DNA of 39,419 bases. Origin: JAVVEZ01 sp032250895 (GTDB lineage: Bacteria; Pseudomonadota; Gammaproteobacteria; Pseudomonadales; Pseudohongiellaceae). Where the stretch lies: contig JAVVEZ010000027.1 of the NCBI GenBank assembly GCA_032250895.1, positions 1 to 39,419 of the forward strand, written 5' to 3'. Position 1 is the stretch's first letter. Every line of letters begins with the position of its first letter. This document shows, one piece after another, positions 17,037-25,716 of the stretch. The position numbers and the translations under genes are program-made. Under the pieces are notes generated by a model. It had not been told where the DNA came from. It did not search any database and saw nothing but the letters and a program-made list of their open reading frames with translations.

Positions 17037-17480
17037 ATGGCAACTTCGAAGAAAGCAGATTTGCAGCAACAGCCAAAAAGCTTCACCCCCTACCCGTTGA
17101 AAAAGGGTGAAGAATATATGAACGACAAGCAAAAGGAACATTTCAAGGGCATCCTGATGCACTGGCGCAACGAATTGATGGAGGAAGTCGACCGTACTGT
17201 CCACCACATGCAGGACGATGCCGCCAATCCACCGGATCCGGCAGATCGAGCCACCCTGGAAGAAGAATTCAGCATCGAATTGCGCACCCGCGACCGTGAG
17301 CGCCGCCTGATCCGTAAAATTGACGACACCCTCGAGATGATCGTCAAGGATGATTACGGTTATTGCGACTCCTGCGGCGTTGAAATCGGCATCCGGCGGC
17401 TGGAAGCACGACCAACCGCGAGCAAATGCATCGACTGCAAGACACTGGATGAAATCAAGGAAAAACAGCTGGGGGCCTGA
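17037..17480 (+). CDS. dksA: RNA polymerase-binding transcription factor DksA
   Basis: DksA binds the RNA polymerase secondary channel and, with ppGpp, adjusts rRNA and amino-acid promoters. The 147-residue protein has the long coiled coil with the tip motif DPADRA (D-x-x-D-x-A, about residues 66-71) and the zinc finger CDSC...CIDC (C-x2-C...C-x2-C). The start ATG at 17037 gives the expected N-terminus. The 160-base gap upstream includes TTGACA (16972-16977), but no convincing -10 at the right spacing. gluQ follows after one base. Confidence 0.96.
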   Translation: MATSKKADLQQQPKSFTPYPLKKGEEYMNDKQKEHFKGILMHWRNELMEEVDRTVHHMQDDAANPPDPADRATLEEEFSIELRTRDRERRLIRKIDDTLEMIVKDDYGYCDSCGVEIGIRRLEARPTASKCIDCKTLDEIKEKQLGA

Positions 17481-17481
17481 G

Positions 17482-18387
17482 TTGCCCTCCGCCACCCCTC
17501 CCGGTTTGGCCTATATCGGACGCTTTGCACCCTCACCAAGTGGACCCTTGCACGAAGGCTCCTTGATTACCGCATTGGCCAGTTATCTTGATGCCCGCGC
17601 CCGGCATGGCCGCTGGCTGGTGCGCATGGAAGACCTCGACCCGCCCCGGGAAAGTCCCGCAGCCGCCCATCAGATTCTGCTTGCCCTGGAACAGCTTGGT
17701 TTGCACTGGGATGGTGACATTCTTTACCAGAGTCAGCGCCTGCCTGCCTATGAGGCTGCTCTTGCTGATCTCAGTCACAGACAGCTCACCTTTCGCTGCA
17801 CGTGCACCCGCCCCCAGATTCTGGCCCACGGCGGTATCTATCCCGGCACCTGCCGCGACCATGACCCCGGTACGGGTCCTGCCGCCATCCGCTGCCGCGT
17901 CGAGGATGTCAGCATCCACTTTTGCGACCGGATTCAGGGCCCACAGGTCCAGAACCTGAAACAGGCCCTGGGCGATTTTGTGATCCGTCGCAAGGATGGT
18001 CTGATTGCCTATCAACTGGCGGTGGTGGTGGATGATGCCTATCAGCGGATCACCCACATCGTCCGGGGTTGTGACCTGCTCGACTCTACGGCCCGGCAGA
18101 TGTATCTGCAAAGTCTGCTCGGCTTCTCCCGGCCTGACTATGCCCACATACCCGTCATCGTCAATGCCCTTGGCCAAAAACTCAGCAAGCAACACTTTGC
18201 ATCTGCCCTCGATACCCGCAGACCCGAAGACCTGCTACTGAAGGCCCTGGGCTATCTGCGCCAGGCCCCCGACCCTCAGCTGCACGGCAGTACCCGGGCG
18301 GAAATTCTGACGTGGGCCGTGCAACACTGGCGGCCGGAAGCGCTGCAAGGTCTCCGCCAACTATCCGAGCTTGGCCCCTCCAACTGA
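17482..18387 (+). CDS. gluQ: Glutamyl-Q tRNA(Asp) synthetase
   Basis: GluQ attaches glutamate to queuosine in the anticodon of tRNA-Asp. The protein is a shortened glutamyl-tRNA synthetase catalytic domain: FAPSPSGPLHEGSL carries the HIGH-like motif, the zinc site is CTC...YPGTC, the class I loop is KLSKQ, and there is no anticodon-binding domain. I place the start at TTG 17482, one base after the dksA stop, giving 301 residues; an ATG further upstream (17350) lies inside dksA. dksA-gluQ is a conserved pair. Confidence 0.93.
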   Translation: MPSATPPGLAYIGRFAPSPSGPLHEGSLITALASYLDARARHGRWLVRMEDLDPPRESPAAAHQILLALEQLGLHWDGDILYQSQRLPAYEAALADLSHRQLTFRCTCTRPQILAHGGIYPGTCRDHDPGTGPAAIRCRVEDVSIHFCDRIQGPQVQNLKQALGDFVIRRKDGLIAYQLAVVVDDAYQRITHIVRGCDLLDSTARQMYLQSLLGFSRPDYAHIPVIVNALGQKLSKQHFASALDTRRPEDLLLKALGYLRQAPDPQLHGSTRAEILTWAVQHWRPEALQGLRQLSELGPSN

Positions 18388-18459
18388 CCTGGAGTATGAT
18401 CTCTTTTCCTGTTCCTCTGCCCAGCCTGCGAGAACCGAATTGTGTATATACAGCGTTCC

Positions 18460-18618
18460 ATGTTGCTGCTTTTCATCCTTATCTATCTGGCCCTGCTGGC
18501 CGGGATGGACTGGATCAACGCCACGAGCGCCGGCTGGTATCGCCCCTATCTGCTGGCCCTGGGCATTATCGCGCTGAGCGCCTGGTTACAGCACTTTCGG
18601 GAACCCGATGAGTATTGA
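18460..18618 (+). CDS. cbrX: CbrX-like small membrane protein
   Basis: A 52-codon frame, ATG at 18460 (an in-frame GTG at 18442 is possible), encodes two hydrophobic helices: MLLLFILIYLALLAG, then a short polar turn with WINATSAGWYRPY, then LLALGIIALSAWL, ending HFREPDEY. It overlaps the cbrA start by 11 bases. In Pseudomonas a small gene, cbrX, occupies the same place and is translationally coupled to cbrA. Assignment rests on position, size, membrane character and overlap, not on a recognised sequence motif. Confidence 0.72.
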   Translation: MLLLFILIYLALLAGMDWINATSAGWYRPYLLALGIIALSAWLQHFREPDEY

Positions 18619-21565
18619 ACCCGCCGCGCTGATTCTGATGGCAGGTCTGTACCTGTCCTGCATCTTTGGTCTGGCTTACGCGACCGAGAAAAACCTGCTG
18701 CCCGAGCGGCTGATCAAGCACCCGGTGATTTATGTCCTGTCGCTGGGAATCGCCATCAACACCTGGTCCTTTTATACCTCCATCGGTGCCGCCTCTGTCA
18801 GGGGTTATGGCTATCTCGCCTACTACATGGGCTATTCGGCAGCCTTTATTTTTGCACCGGTTTTTCTTGAACCCATACTGCATATCACCCGGACTTACCA
18901 ATTGAGCTCGATGGCAGATCTCTTTGCCTTCCGCTTTCGCAGCCCCTGGGCCGGCACTCTGACCACCATCGTGCTCCTGCTCTGCATCATTCCCCTGATA
19001 ACCCTGCAAATGCTGGCAGTGGGACAAAGCTTTGCAATACTGGCGCCGGGCACCGACGTGCATCTGCTGACCCTGGCCTTTTGTGTGGTGATCACGCTGT
19101 TTACAGTGATGTTTGGTGGCAGTGACAAATCCGGCCGGGACAAACACGAAGGCATCGTCGTGGCCATAGCCTTCGAATCCGTGTTCAAACTCTCCATTCT
19201 GATCGGCCTGGGTCTGTATGCCATTTACGTCGTTTTCGGCGGCTTCGGCAGCCTCGACCAATGGCTGCTGGAACAAGCGAGCGGTGTCACCCGCCTGGAC
19301 GAACCCTTCATGGCGAATTCCACCAACCTCGTGATCCTATTGTTTTTCACAGCCGCCATTGCCATGCCCTATATGTTCCATATGGTCTTCAGGGAAAACA
19401 GCAACCCGGAAAACCTGAAAATAGCCAGTTGGGGATTCCCTCTGCTGTTGCTGCTCGCGAGCCTGCCAGCCCTGCCCGTGCTGTGGTCTTCCATTTACCT
19501 GGATTCGGATATTGCCGTTGAATATTCAGTTCTGGCGATCACCCTGTTCAAGGGCTCCAACCTGGGGACGATTTTGGTCTTCACCGGCGGCGTGGCGGCG
19601 GCCTTCGGGATCACGGCCATCAGCACCATGGCACTTTCCAATATGTGCCTGAATCATCTGATACTGCCCGTCCAGAAGCCGGATACCCGCGTCAACCTCT
19701 ACCGTTGGCTGTTGCTGCGCAGAAGACTGCTGATCACCGCCATCATCCTGGTCAGCTACTTCAGTTTCCTGCTGGCAGAGGGCAGCAACATCACGGATGT
19801 CGGCTATATTTCCTTCATCGCCTGCGTCCAGTTCCTGCCGGGCATCATCAGTCTGCTGTATTGGCCGATAGCGAACGGCAAGGGTTTTGTTGCCGGGCTG
19901 CTGGCAGGGGTGACGGTCTGGTTCATGCTTGGCCTGATCCCCATGTTCACCAGGCTCGCCATTTTCCCCATCGGCTTCAATCCCGCTACCGGAATTGACT
20001 GGAATCTGGTCGCCAGCCTGTCCCTGGTAACCAACATGCTGGTTCTGCTGCTGGTTTCCAGGCTGAGCACAACCTGCGAGGAAGAGCGCGCGGCAGCAGA
20101 AATGTGCGCCATGAACACCCTGCGCCGCCCTCGCCGCCTCGGGCTTATCGTCAAAACACCGCGTGAGTTCATCGATCGTCTCTCTGTCTCGCTGGGCAAG
20201 GCCACGGCGAAGCGGGAGGTGCTCCAGGCACTGAAAGATCTGGGTATCGATGAAAACGAAACCCGGCCCTACACCATCCAGCAACTGCGTGGCCAAATCG
20301 AGGCAAATCTGTCCGGCCTGCTGGGGCCCACCATTTCCCATCAGATCATTGACCGCTTTCTGCCCTATGAAATGATCTCGGAACATGCCTCGCTGGATAT
20401 CAGCTTCATCGAAAGCAGGCTGGAAGCCTATCCCGGCAATCTCTCCGGCGTGGCTGCCGATCTGGACAATCTGCGTCGTTACCACCGGCAGATACTCCAG
20501 AACCTGCCGATGGGTGTTTGCTCCATTGGCAACAACAGTGAAATATCGCTATGGAACGGCGCCATGGAAAAACTGACCGAAGTGCCATCCAGCTTCATCG
20601 TCGGCGCCTATCCAACGTCCCTGCCACAACCCTGGAAATCGCTGTTCCTGGCGTTCATCGAAGACAACGATTCAACGCATGTTTACAAGAAGTCCATCAC
20701 TCTGGGCGGCAGGCAGCGCTGGGTCAGTCTGCATAAAGCCGCCATCGAAAAGCCCCATGGCATCACAACCCTCAACGATGGTCTGGTGCTGGTCGCAGAG
20801 GACCTGACCGAAACCGAACTGCTGGAGGCCGAGCTCACGCATTCAGAAAGGCTGGCGTCCATCGGCCGTCTGGCTGCCGGCGTTGCTCATGAAATCGGCA
20901 ATCCCATCACTGGCATTGCCTGCCTGGCCCAGAATATACGGGACGAAACCCATGACAGTGAACTCCGCCTGATGGCCCAGCAGATTATCGAGCAGACCCA
21001 GCGCACATCACGCATCGTGCAATCCCTGGTAGGCTTCTCACATAGCGGCCCCAACCGTCGCGGCGACCAGGAATTCATGTCCCCCGTCTCCATCCTGGAA
21101 TGCACCGAGGAGGCCATTCAACTCATCTCCCTGAACCAGAAGAGCAAGGATATCCGGTATCAAAACCACTGCAGTTCCATGGTCCAGGTCTTCACTGACA
21201 AGCAACGGCTGCAGCAGATTTTTGTCAATCTGCTGACCAACGCCCGGGATGCCAGCCGCCCCGGGGACAGCGTAAGTGTCACCGACAGTATCAATAATGA
21301 CCGGATTTCAATTATCATCAGCGATCAGGGTGAGGGCATTCCGGTCGAGATTCAGGACCGCATCTTTGAACCCTTCTTCACCACCAAGGAGCCTGGAAAG
21401 GGCACAGGACTTGGGCTCTCCCTGGTTTACAGCATTACAGAAGATCTCGGTGGATCCATCCGCATTGAAAGCCCCACCGATAGAGTGAGTAAAAGAGGAA
21501 CACGGGTAATCGTTACGTTTCCCTGCTATGATGCCGGGCATCTGGATAATGCAAAAATTGGCTGA
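18608..21565 (+). CDS. cbrA: Sensor histidine kinase CbrA with solute-symporter-like N-terminus
   Basis: CbrA, with CbrB, adjusts the use of carbon and nitrogen sources in Pseudomonas. The 985-residue protein begins with about 12-13 membrane helices of the sodium:solute symporter (SLC5) fold (residues 1 to about 490). A STAC-like linker (about 510-620) follows, then a PAS-type domain (about 630-720) and a kinase core. The phospho-acceptor is His761 in GVAHEIGNP, and the ATPase part has the N-box (FVNLLTNARDA), DQGEGIP and GTGLGLSLV. It is followed by cbrB after 53 bases. Confidence 0.94.
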   Translation: MSIEPAALILMAGLYLSCIFGLAYATEKNLLPERLIKHPVIYVLSLGIAINTWSFYTSIGAASVRGYGYLAYYMGYSAAFIFAPVFLEPILHITRTYQLSSMADLFAFRFRSPWAGTLTTIVLLLCIIPLITLQMLAVGQSFAILAPGTDVHLLTLAFCVVITLFTVMFGGSDKSGRDKHEGIVVAIAFESVFKLSILIGLGLYAIYVVFGGFGSLDQWLLEQASGVTRLDEPFMANSTNLVILLFFTAAIAMPYMFHMVFRENSNPENLKIASWGFPLLLLLASLPALPVLWSSIYLDSDIAVEYSVLAITLFKGSNLGTILVFTGGVAAAFGITAISTMALSNMCLNHLILPVQKPDTRVNLYRWLLLRRRLLITAIILVSYFSFLLAEGSNITDVGYISFIACVQFLPGIISLLYWPIANGKGFVAGLLAGVTVWFMLGLIPMFTRLAIFPIGFNPATGIDWNLVASLSLVTNMLVLLLVSRLSTTCEEERAAAEMCAMNTLRRPRRLGLIVKTPREFIDRLSVSLGKATAKREVLQALKDLGIDENETRPYTIQQLRGQIEANLSGLLGPTISHQIIDRFLPYEMISEHASLDISFIESRLEAYPGNLSGVAADLDNLRRYHRQILQNLPMGVCSIGNNSEISLWNGAMEKLTEVPSSFIVGAYPTSLPQPWKSLFLAFIEDNDSTHVYKKSITLGGRQRWVSLHKAAIEKPHGITTLNDGLVLVAEDLTETELLEAELTHSERLASIGRLAAGVAHEIGNPITGIACLAQNIRDETHDSELRLMAQQIIEQTQRTSRIVQSLVGFSHSGPNRRGDQEFMSPVSILECTEEAIQLISLNQKSKDIRYQNHCSSMVQVFTDKQRLQQIFVNLLTNARDASRPGDSVSVTDSINNDRISIIISDQGEGIPVEIQDRIFEPFFTTKEPGKGTGLGLSLVYSITEDLGGSIRIESPTDRVSKRGTRVIVTFPCYDAGHLDNAKIG

Positions 21566-21618
21566 CAGCGGCATCTACGGGCTTTGCCGCCCACTTCGTT
21601 GCCGTCACATCAAGGCAC

Positions 21619-23025
21619 ATGAGCACCATGAAGCATATACTGATCGTTGAAGACGAAGAGGTCATTCGCAGCGCCCTGCGGCGCCTGCTGGAACGGCATA
21701 ACTATCGGGTCAGCGAAGCTGGCTCTGTCCAGGAGGCCAAAGAGACCTGCAATCTCGACGATCTGGATGTCATCATCAGCGACCTCCGCCTGCCCGGTCT
21801 TCCCGGTACTGAATTGATCAAACTTACGCCCACTCCCGTCCTCATCATGACCAGCTATGCCAGTCTGCGCTCCGCCATCGATTCCATGAAAATTGGTGCT
21901 GTCGACTATATTTCCAAACCCTTTGAGCACGATGAAATTCTGGAAGCCCTGCACCGCATCCTGCAGGACAACGTCAAGGAGAAAAACCAGGCGCGCCGCA
22001 ATCGCAGGCCCAGCGAAGAACCGGTACTGGGCATGGTCGGCAGTTGCCCACAGATGATGGAGCTGTTCCGGCGCATCCGCAAGGTGGCACAGACCAATTC
22101 CTCGGTCCTGATTCAGGGTGAGTCCGGCACCGGAAAAGAGCTGGTGGCCCGTGCCCTGCACGAATCCAGCTCTCGCAAGGACGCCAATCTGATCTCCGTC
22201 AACTGTGCCGCCATCCCGGAAAACCTCATTGAATCCGAGCTCTTTGGTCATGAAAAGGGAGCCTTTACCGGCGCCACCTCCACCCGCACCGGCCTGGTGG
22301 AAGCCGCCAACAATGGCACCCTCTTCCTGGATGAAATCGGCGAACTGCCGCTGGAGGCCCAGGCCCGGCTGCTGAGAGTGCTGCAGGAACATGAAATACG
22401 AAAGGTTGGCTCGGTCCAGTCCCGAAAAGTGGATGTGCGCCTGGTCGTGGCCACCCACAGGGATCTCAAGCAGTTTGTCCGGGACGGCCGTTTTCGTGAG
22501 GACCTGTTTTATCGTATCAATGTAATGCCACTGCATCTGCCACCCTTGCGGGAACGCGGCAACGACATTCTGGAGTTGGCCGACAAAATCCTGGATGCCA
22601 CCTGCAAGCGCATGAATACACCCCCCATGCAATTCAGTGCCGATGCCATCCAGGCCATCACCACCTATCCCTGGCCGGGTAACGTCAGGGAACTGGAGAA
22701 TGCCATCGAGCGGGCCGTCATTCTGTCAGAGGACAGCAATATCCGTCTGGACCTGCTGGGCATAGATGTCGAGCTGGTCAAAATCGACACGGGCAAATCC
22801 GAGAGCGACACGCCTGATGACGAAAAACCCAGCCTGGTTACAGACGCCATCGTCAACGATCCCATTGAAGATTTGTCCCTGGAAGACTACTTTCAACGCT
22901 TTGTGCTGGAACACCAGGAGCAGATGAACGAAACCGAACTTGCCAAGAAACTTGGCATCAGCCGCAAATGCCTGTGGGAAAGACGGCAGCGCTTCGATCT
23001 TCCCAGGAAGAAAAAAGCCGGTTAG
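21619..23025 (+). CDS. cbrB: Sigma-54-dependent response regulator CbrB
   Basis: An NtrC-type activator of 468 residues. The receiver domain (1 to about 120) has phosphorylation site Asp55 in VIISDLRLPG. The AAA+ domain (about 140-380) has Walker A GESGTGKE (167-174), the sigma-54 contact loop GAFTGA (214-219) and the LFLDEIGELP Walker B. The C-terminus has a Fis-type helix-turn-helix (TELAKKLGISRKCLWERRQ). An ATG at 21628 is an alternative start. Predicted direct target: the sigma-54 promoter at 23203, just downstream. Confidence 0.95.
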   Translation: MSTMKHILIVEDEEVIRSALRRLLERHNYRVSEAGSVQEAKETCNLDDLDVIISDLRLPGLPGTELIKLTPTPVLIMTSYASLRSAIDSMKIGAVDYISKPFEHDEILEALHRILQDNVKEKNQARRNRRPSEEPVLGMVGSCPQMMELFRRIRKVAQTNSSVLIQGESGTGKELVARALHESSSRKDANLISVNCAAIPENLIESELFGHEKGAFTGATSTRTGLVEAANNGTLFLDEIGELPLEAQARLLRVLQEHEIRKVGSVQSRKVDVRLVVATHRDLKQFVRDGRFREDLFYRINVMPLHLPPLRERGNDILELADKILDATCKRMNTPPMQFSADAIQAITTYPWPGNVRELENAIERAVILSEDSNIRLDLLGIDVELVKIDTGKSESDTPDDEKPSLVTDAIVNDPIEDLSLEDYFQRFVLEHQEQMNETELAKKLGISRKCLWERRQRFDLPRKKKAG

Positions 23026-23033
23026 GCGTCTGT

Positions 23034-23081
23034 GCCGTTTGGCAGTGCTACCCCCTCAGCACAGGACGGCGTTACTTTTTT
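23034..23081 (+). terminator. Possible rho-independent terminator after cbrB
   Basis: A nested hairpin pairs GCCGT (23034-23038) with ACGGC (23066-23070) and GTGCT (23045-23049) with AGCAC (23058-23062), with internal bulges. It is followed, five bases later, by six T (23076-23081). It lies 9 bases after the cbrB stop. The interior loops make it only a moderate candidate. Confidence 0.4.
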
Positions 23082-23092
23082 ACGCGCCATTC

Positions 23093-23118
23093 GTTACATT
23101 TCTTTACATGACAGTAAC
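23093..23118 (+). promoter_or_regulatory. Predicted CbrB upstream activating site
   Basis: GTTAC (23093-23097), 16 bases, GTAAC (23114-23118): an exact 5-bp inverted repeat, about 85 bases upstream of the -24 element at 23203. From memory, CbrB sites at Pseudomonas crcZ promoters have a TGTTAC...GTAACA form, which this resembles. A further GTTAC half-site is at 23071-23075. Position and arrangement suit an enhancer for a sigma-54 promoter. Confidence 0.6.
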
Positions 23119-23202
23119 AAAACACCGGTTTCGGAGACGATCAGAAAAAAGTTGATTTATCCAACTGTTTGATTTTAATGAAGTTATAAAGAATTTCAAT
23201 TG

Positions 23203-23218
23203 TGGCACGATACCTGCG
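23203..23218 (+). promoter_or_regulatory. Sigma-54 (-24/-12) promoter of the crcZ-like RNA
   Basis: TGGCACGATACCTGCG matches the consensus TGGCACG-N4-TTGCW at all but two positions. The invariant GG is at 23204-23205 and GC at 23216-23217, with exact spacing. Transcription should start near 23229. No protein-coding gene starts within 400 bases downstream, so the product is most simply an RNA. Confidence 0.8.
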
Positions 23219-23228
23219 TAAGTTCTGT

Positions 23229-23512
23229 CGGGTGTTTATACAAAAACAACATAACAATAATAAAAACAAGATAACAAGTCAGCACCTTCGACGACTGAAG
23301 TTTACAGTTGGAAAAACTGTGTCAGACCTGAAAAGAACTGAAAATCAGCGTCAGGTTTGGGCGGATACTGTAAAGTCATTTTCTGGGGATTGTCCCAACT
23401 TTCAGGGGAATCATATGGTTTCCTTTTAAAATCAAAGATATGGATGTCTTCGACAATAATAATAATGACAGAAACGCCTCATTGAACCGGGGGATTTTAT
23501 CCCCCGGTTTCC
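23229..23512 (+). ncRNA. crcZ: Predicted CrcZ-type small RNA (Hfq/Crc sponge)
   Basis: A predicted RNA of about 284 bases runs from the sigma-54 promoter to the terminator at 23485-23512. In Pseudomonas CrcZ is encoded exactly here, between cbrB and pcnB; it binds Hfq/Crc and relieves catabolite repression. Two A-rich clusters contain AAYAAYAA motifs: 23240-23278 (AACAATAA, AATAATAA and related) and 23453-23468 (AATAATAA twice). Internal stems are visible (AGACCTGA with TCAGGTTT; ACAGTT with AACTGT). It is shorter than the roughly 400-base Pseudomonas RNA. No coding potential is convincing. Confidence 0.75.
23485..23512 (+). terminator. Rho-independent terminator of the crcZ-like RNA
   Basis: An 11-bp perfect stem, AACCGGGGGAT (23485-23495) with ATCCCCCGGTT (23499-23509), closes a TTT loop and is followed by a short T-rich stretch. 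It is the strongest terminator-like structure in the window and separates the RNA from pcnB, 117 bases downstream. Confidence 0.8.
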
Positions 23513-23628
23513 TATCTGCTTCCAGCCCCCCTCACTCTTGCCCATCGCCGGTATTCAAGGGAGCCTACGCATACCATCATCTTCGGTGTACAATCATGCC
23601 TTGTCTTTAACCGGTCAGTAAACACAGC

Positions 23629-25023
23629 TTGTCCATACCAAAAAACGCAGAGCAAAACCCCATCACTGCCCAAGCCCCTGAGCCACGACTCGACATTATC
23701 AGGCGGGAAGAACACTGTGTGTCGCGCCGGCAGATCAGCCCCAATTCGCTGAAGATACTCTATCGCCTGAATGAAGCTGGCTTCCAGGCCTATATAGTCG
23801 GCGGTGGTGTCAGAGATTTGTTGCTGATGCAGACACCGAAGGACTTCGATATAGCCACCGATGCAACCCCCGAAGAAATCAAGAAAATCTTCGGCAACGC
23901 CCGGATTATCGGCCGCCGCTTCAAAATCGTGCATATCCAGTTTGGCCGGGAAATCATCGAAGTATCCACCTTCCGGGCCGCACCCGAGAACAGCGTCGCC
24001 ATCGTCGGCGACAGCCTTGCCCGCAAGGTCACCCATCTGGACTCGGCGCATTCCGAGAACGGCATGCTCTTGCGTGACAATGTCTACGGCGATATCGAAG
24101 GCGATGTCATGCGCCGTGATTTCACCGTCAATGCTCTCTATTACACCGTTCAGAATTTTGCCATCCATGACTATGTGCAGGGCATGGCCGATATTCAGCG
24201 CCGCACCCTGCGGATGATCGGTGACCCCCTGCAACGCTACCGTGAAGACCCGGTGCGGGTGTTACGGGCCATTCGGCTTGCGGCAAAACTGGACTTTGCC
24301 ATTGAAAAAAACACCGCCGCCCCCTTGCAGGACTGCGCCAGACTGCTTGAATCCATTCCACCAGCCCGACTCTTCGACGAATGTCTGAAACTTTTTTTTG
24401 CCGGTCAGGCCCAAAAGACCTATCGTCTGCTGAAACAGTATGGTGTATTCCAGATTCTGTTTCCCGCTACCGGCGAACTGCTCGATCAGAACGATGAGGG
24501 CACCCGTGTGCTGCTGGAAAACGCCTTGGAAAATACGGACAGCCGCATCCGGGAAGGCAAGAGCGTCACACCCGCATTTTTACTGGCGGCGATTCTGTGG
24601 CCGCCGCTGCACAAGCTGTTCGGGCAAAAACTGGCCGCAGGCACGCAGCCCTTGCCCGCCATGCACGAATCCGCCCAGACCATTATCATGGCCCAACTGG
24701 AACGCTTGTCCATCCCCAAGCGCTACAGCATCCCCATGCGGGAAATCTGGGAGTACCAGCTGCAACTGCCCAGACGTTCAGGCAAACATGCCGAGATCAT
24801 GCTGGGCCATAAACGCTTCCGTGCAGCCTACGATTTTCTGCTGTTGCGGGAAAGCGCAGGGGAAGACTTGCAGGGGCTCGGCCAGTGGTGGACCGACTAC
24901 CAGAATGCCAGCGCCCCGGAACGGGAAAAAATGCAGGCGGAGCAAATGAAAACCCGCCATAATACCAGGACACGCAAGCGGAAACGCAGGGTAAAATCCC
25001 CTGGCAGCCATTCAGAGCAATAA
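23629..25023 (+). CDS. pcnB: Poly(A) polymerase I
   Basis: PcnB adds 3' poly(A) tails that mark RNA for decay. The 464-residue protein has the nucleotidyltransferase motif GGGVRDLLL...KDFDIATDA (about 63-85), the PAP-specific RRFKIVHIQFG (about 101-111) and the second acidic segment RRDFTVNALYY. The C-terminus is a lysine/arginine-rich tail (RTRKRKRRVKS) typical of PcnB as opposed to CCA-adding enzymes. The start used is TTG 23629; an in-frame stop at 23608 limits it on the left, and GTG at 23719 is an alternative. Confidence 0.93.
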   Translation: MSIPKNAEQNPITAQAPEPRLDIIRREEHCVSRRQISPNSLKILYRLNEAGFQAYIVGGGVRDLLLMQTPKDFDIATDATPEEIKKIFGNARIIGRRFKIVHIQFGREIIEVSTFRAAPENSVAIVGDSLARKVTHLDSAHSENGMLLRDNVYGDIEGDVMRRDFTVNALYYTVQNFAIHDYVQGMADIQRRTLRMIGDPLQRYREDPVRVLRAIRLAAKLDFAIEKNTAAPLQDCARLLESIPPARLFDECLKLFFAGQAQKTYRLLKQYGVFQILFPATGELLDQNDEGTRVLLENALENTDSRIREGKSVTPAFLLAAILWPPLHKLFGQKLAAGTQPLPAMHESAQTIIMAQLERLSIPKRYSIPMREIWEYQLQLPRRSGKHAEIMLGHKRFRAAYDFLLLRESAGEDLQGLGQWWTDYQNASAPEREKMQAEQMKTRHNTRTRKRKRRVKSPGSHSEQ

Positions 25024-25044
25024 TAAATCGCAAGTGGTATCTCT

Positions 25045-25716
25045 GTGTCAGAATCCAGCAAATTCGCTTCCGCCATTCCCCGTTATATTGCCGTCGAAGG
25101 CCCTATCGGGGTCGGCAAGACCAGCCTGGCAAAGCGCCTGGCCGCCAGCTTCAACTACGAAATCCTGCTGGAAAGAAGTGAGGAAAACCCCTTCCTGGAG
25201 AAGTTTTATCACAAGCCCCGCCAGAATGCGCTGGCTACCCAGCTGTTTTTCCTGTTTCAGCGTGCCCGGCAAATTCAGGATCTGCGCCAGGATGATATGT
25301 TTGAACCGGTGCGCGTGGCTGACTTTCTGATGGAAAAGGACCAACTGTTTGCGTCTCAGAATCTCGATCCTGATGAGTACCGGATCTATGAATCCGTCTA
25401 CAGCCACCTGACCATCGATGCCCCCACCCCGGACCTGGTCATTTATCTGCAGGCACCGGTCGACGTGCTGCTGGAACGCATTCGGATGCGTGCCATTGCC
25501 GCCGAGCAGCTGATCAGCCAGCAGTATCTGGAAAAACTGGTGGATGCCTATACGACATTTTTTCATTATTATGACAAGGCCACCCTGTTGGTGGTCAACA
25601 GTGCCGCCATCGATCTGGTGAACCACGATGACGACTATGAGCAACTACTGGACTACATCCTGACCACCCGCAAGGGCAGCCGTAATTACTACAACCCCAA
25701 ACCCTCGCTGCTGTAA
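25045..25716 (+). CDS. Deoxynucleoside kinase
   Basis: A 223-residue kinase of the dCK/dGK family that phosphorylates deoxynucleosides for salvage. P-loop GPIGVGKTSLAKRL (about 19-32), the substrate-binding E-x-x-x-NPFLEKFY segment (about 43-54), DFLMEKDQLFA, and the LID-region arginines RIRMRA (about 148-153) are present. Start is GTG at 25045, 21 bases after pcnB. In Pseudomonas folK occupies this place; folK is absent from the window. The exact nucleoside preference cannot be read from sequence. Confidence 0.88.
   Translation: MSESSKFASAIPRYIAVEGPIGVGKTSLAKRLAASFNYEILLERSEENPFLEKFYHKPRQNALATQLFFLFQRARQIQDLRQDDMFEPVRVADFLMEKDQLFASQNLDPDEYRIYESVYSHLTIDAPTPDLVIYLQAPVDVLLERIRMRAIAAEQLISQQYLEKLVDAYTTFFHYYDKATLLVVNSAAIDLVNHDDDYEQLLDYILTTRKGSRNYYNPKPSLL

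Noticed and set aside
23202..23429. A 75-codon open frame across the 600-bp gap before pcnB
   Set aside because: It begins inside the sigma-54 promoter, has no ribosome-binding site and reads low-complexity Asn/Lys-rich sequence from the A-rich clusters; an RNA gene explains the region better.
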